Positions 32,234 to 32,253 of a stretch of DNA of 32,253 nt are shown piece after piece. The DNA is from Pseudomonadota bacterium. Lineage in GTDB: Bacteria; Pseudomonadota; Alphaproteobacteria; Sphingomonadales; Sphingomonadaceae. How positions within the stretch are numbered: the first letter of the stretch is position 1; each line of letters starts with the position of its first letter. The translations under genes were made by a program, and so were the position numbers. The stretch lies in the NCBI GenBank assembly GCA_023426225.1, contig JAFABD010000278.1:1-32253 (forward strand), read 5' to 3'. The notes below the pieces were generated by a model. It saw only the letters and a program-made list of their open reading frames with translations. It was not told the DNA's origin and ran no database searches.

Positions 32234-32253
32234 CCCGGACGCTCGCGTCCGGG
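32234..32253 (-). terminator. GC hairpin upstream of rimM at the window edge
   Basis: An 8-bp perfect stem (32234-32241 with 32246-32253) with a 4-base loop lies 25 bp before the rimM start and may extend past the window. On the minus strand it is followed by GGTGTTGTTTCC, not a clean T-run. It could be an attenuator or partial terminator between a preceding gene (probably rpsP) and rimM. Confidence 0.4.

Noticed and set aside
1..32253. Mobile elements, CRISPR arrays, tRNA or rRNA genes, prophage genes
   Set aside because: No transposase or integrase frames, no regularly spaced repeats, and no tRNA/rRNA signatures were seen on either strand.

Overview
The window is chromosomal DNA from a GC-rich alphaproteobacterium, most likely a member of the Sphingomonadaceae. 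The reasons are the very GC-rich coding sequence, a Sphingomonas-style TonB-dependent receptor, AddAB rather than RecBCD, a DivL-type tyrosine pseudokinase, and regulatory sites of alphaproteobacterial type (a CtrA-like box and an EcfG-like promoter). I see no prophage, insertion sequence, CRISPR array, tRNA or rRNA. It looks like core chromosome with a few accessory genes.

Left part (1-15740), nearly all on the minus strand. Read in transcription order it runs ahcY (SAH hydrolase, preceded by a perfect AT-rich palindrome), a TonB-dependent receptor as its own unit, then a tightly coupled operon divL-tsaE-amgK-murU in which every junction is a 4-base ATGA overlap. This operon joins a cell-cycle signalling protein, a tRNA t6A ATPase and the MurNAc recycling kinase/uridylyltransferase pair. 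A gene-free 493-bp gap packed with DnaA-box-like 9-mers follows, and then addB-addA (double-strand break repair), with addA cut by the window start.

Middle part (15740-23320). A 31-residue membrane microprotein and a YqgE/AlgH protein lie on the minus strand. On the plus strand are a peroxiredoxin, a 97-aa probable membrane-anchored stress protein behind an EcfG-like promoter, AMP nucleosidase, and a 51-aa acidic protein whose ribosome-binding site is folded into a hairpin. Back on the minus strand are an M2 (ACE-like) peptidase, an alpha/beta hydrolase and asd (lysine/threonine/methionine pathway).

Right part (23460-32253). An ABC-F ATPase and a secreted dipeptidyl-peptidase IV-like S9 enzyme come first. 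Then a 370-bp gap with a perfect TTAA-N7-TTAA (CtrA-type) site leads into an unknown 114-aa gene, which overlaps tail to tail with a GAF-like protein. Last is a split ribosomal/tRNA-modification operon. trmD-rplS is separated from rimM by a PIN-domain (VapC-like) gene with no visible antitoxin, a 61-aa ORF chained to it by overlapping start/stop codons, and a thioredoxin-reductase-like flavoprotein on the other strand.

The most interesting features are the DnaA-box cluster, the DivL homologue with Tyr in place of the phospho-accepting His, the CtrA-like site in the same window, the ahcY palindrome, and the interrupted rimM/trmD operon. All function calls come from reading the sequence and recalling family motifs. 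No database search was run.
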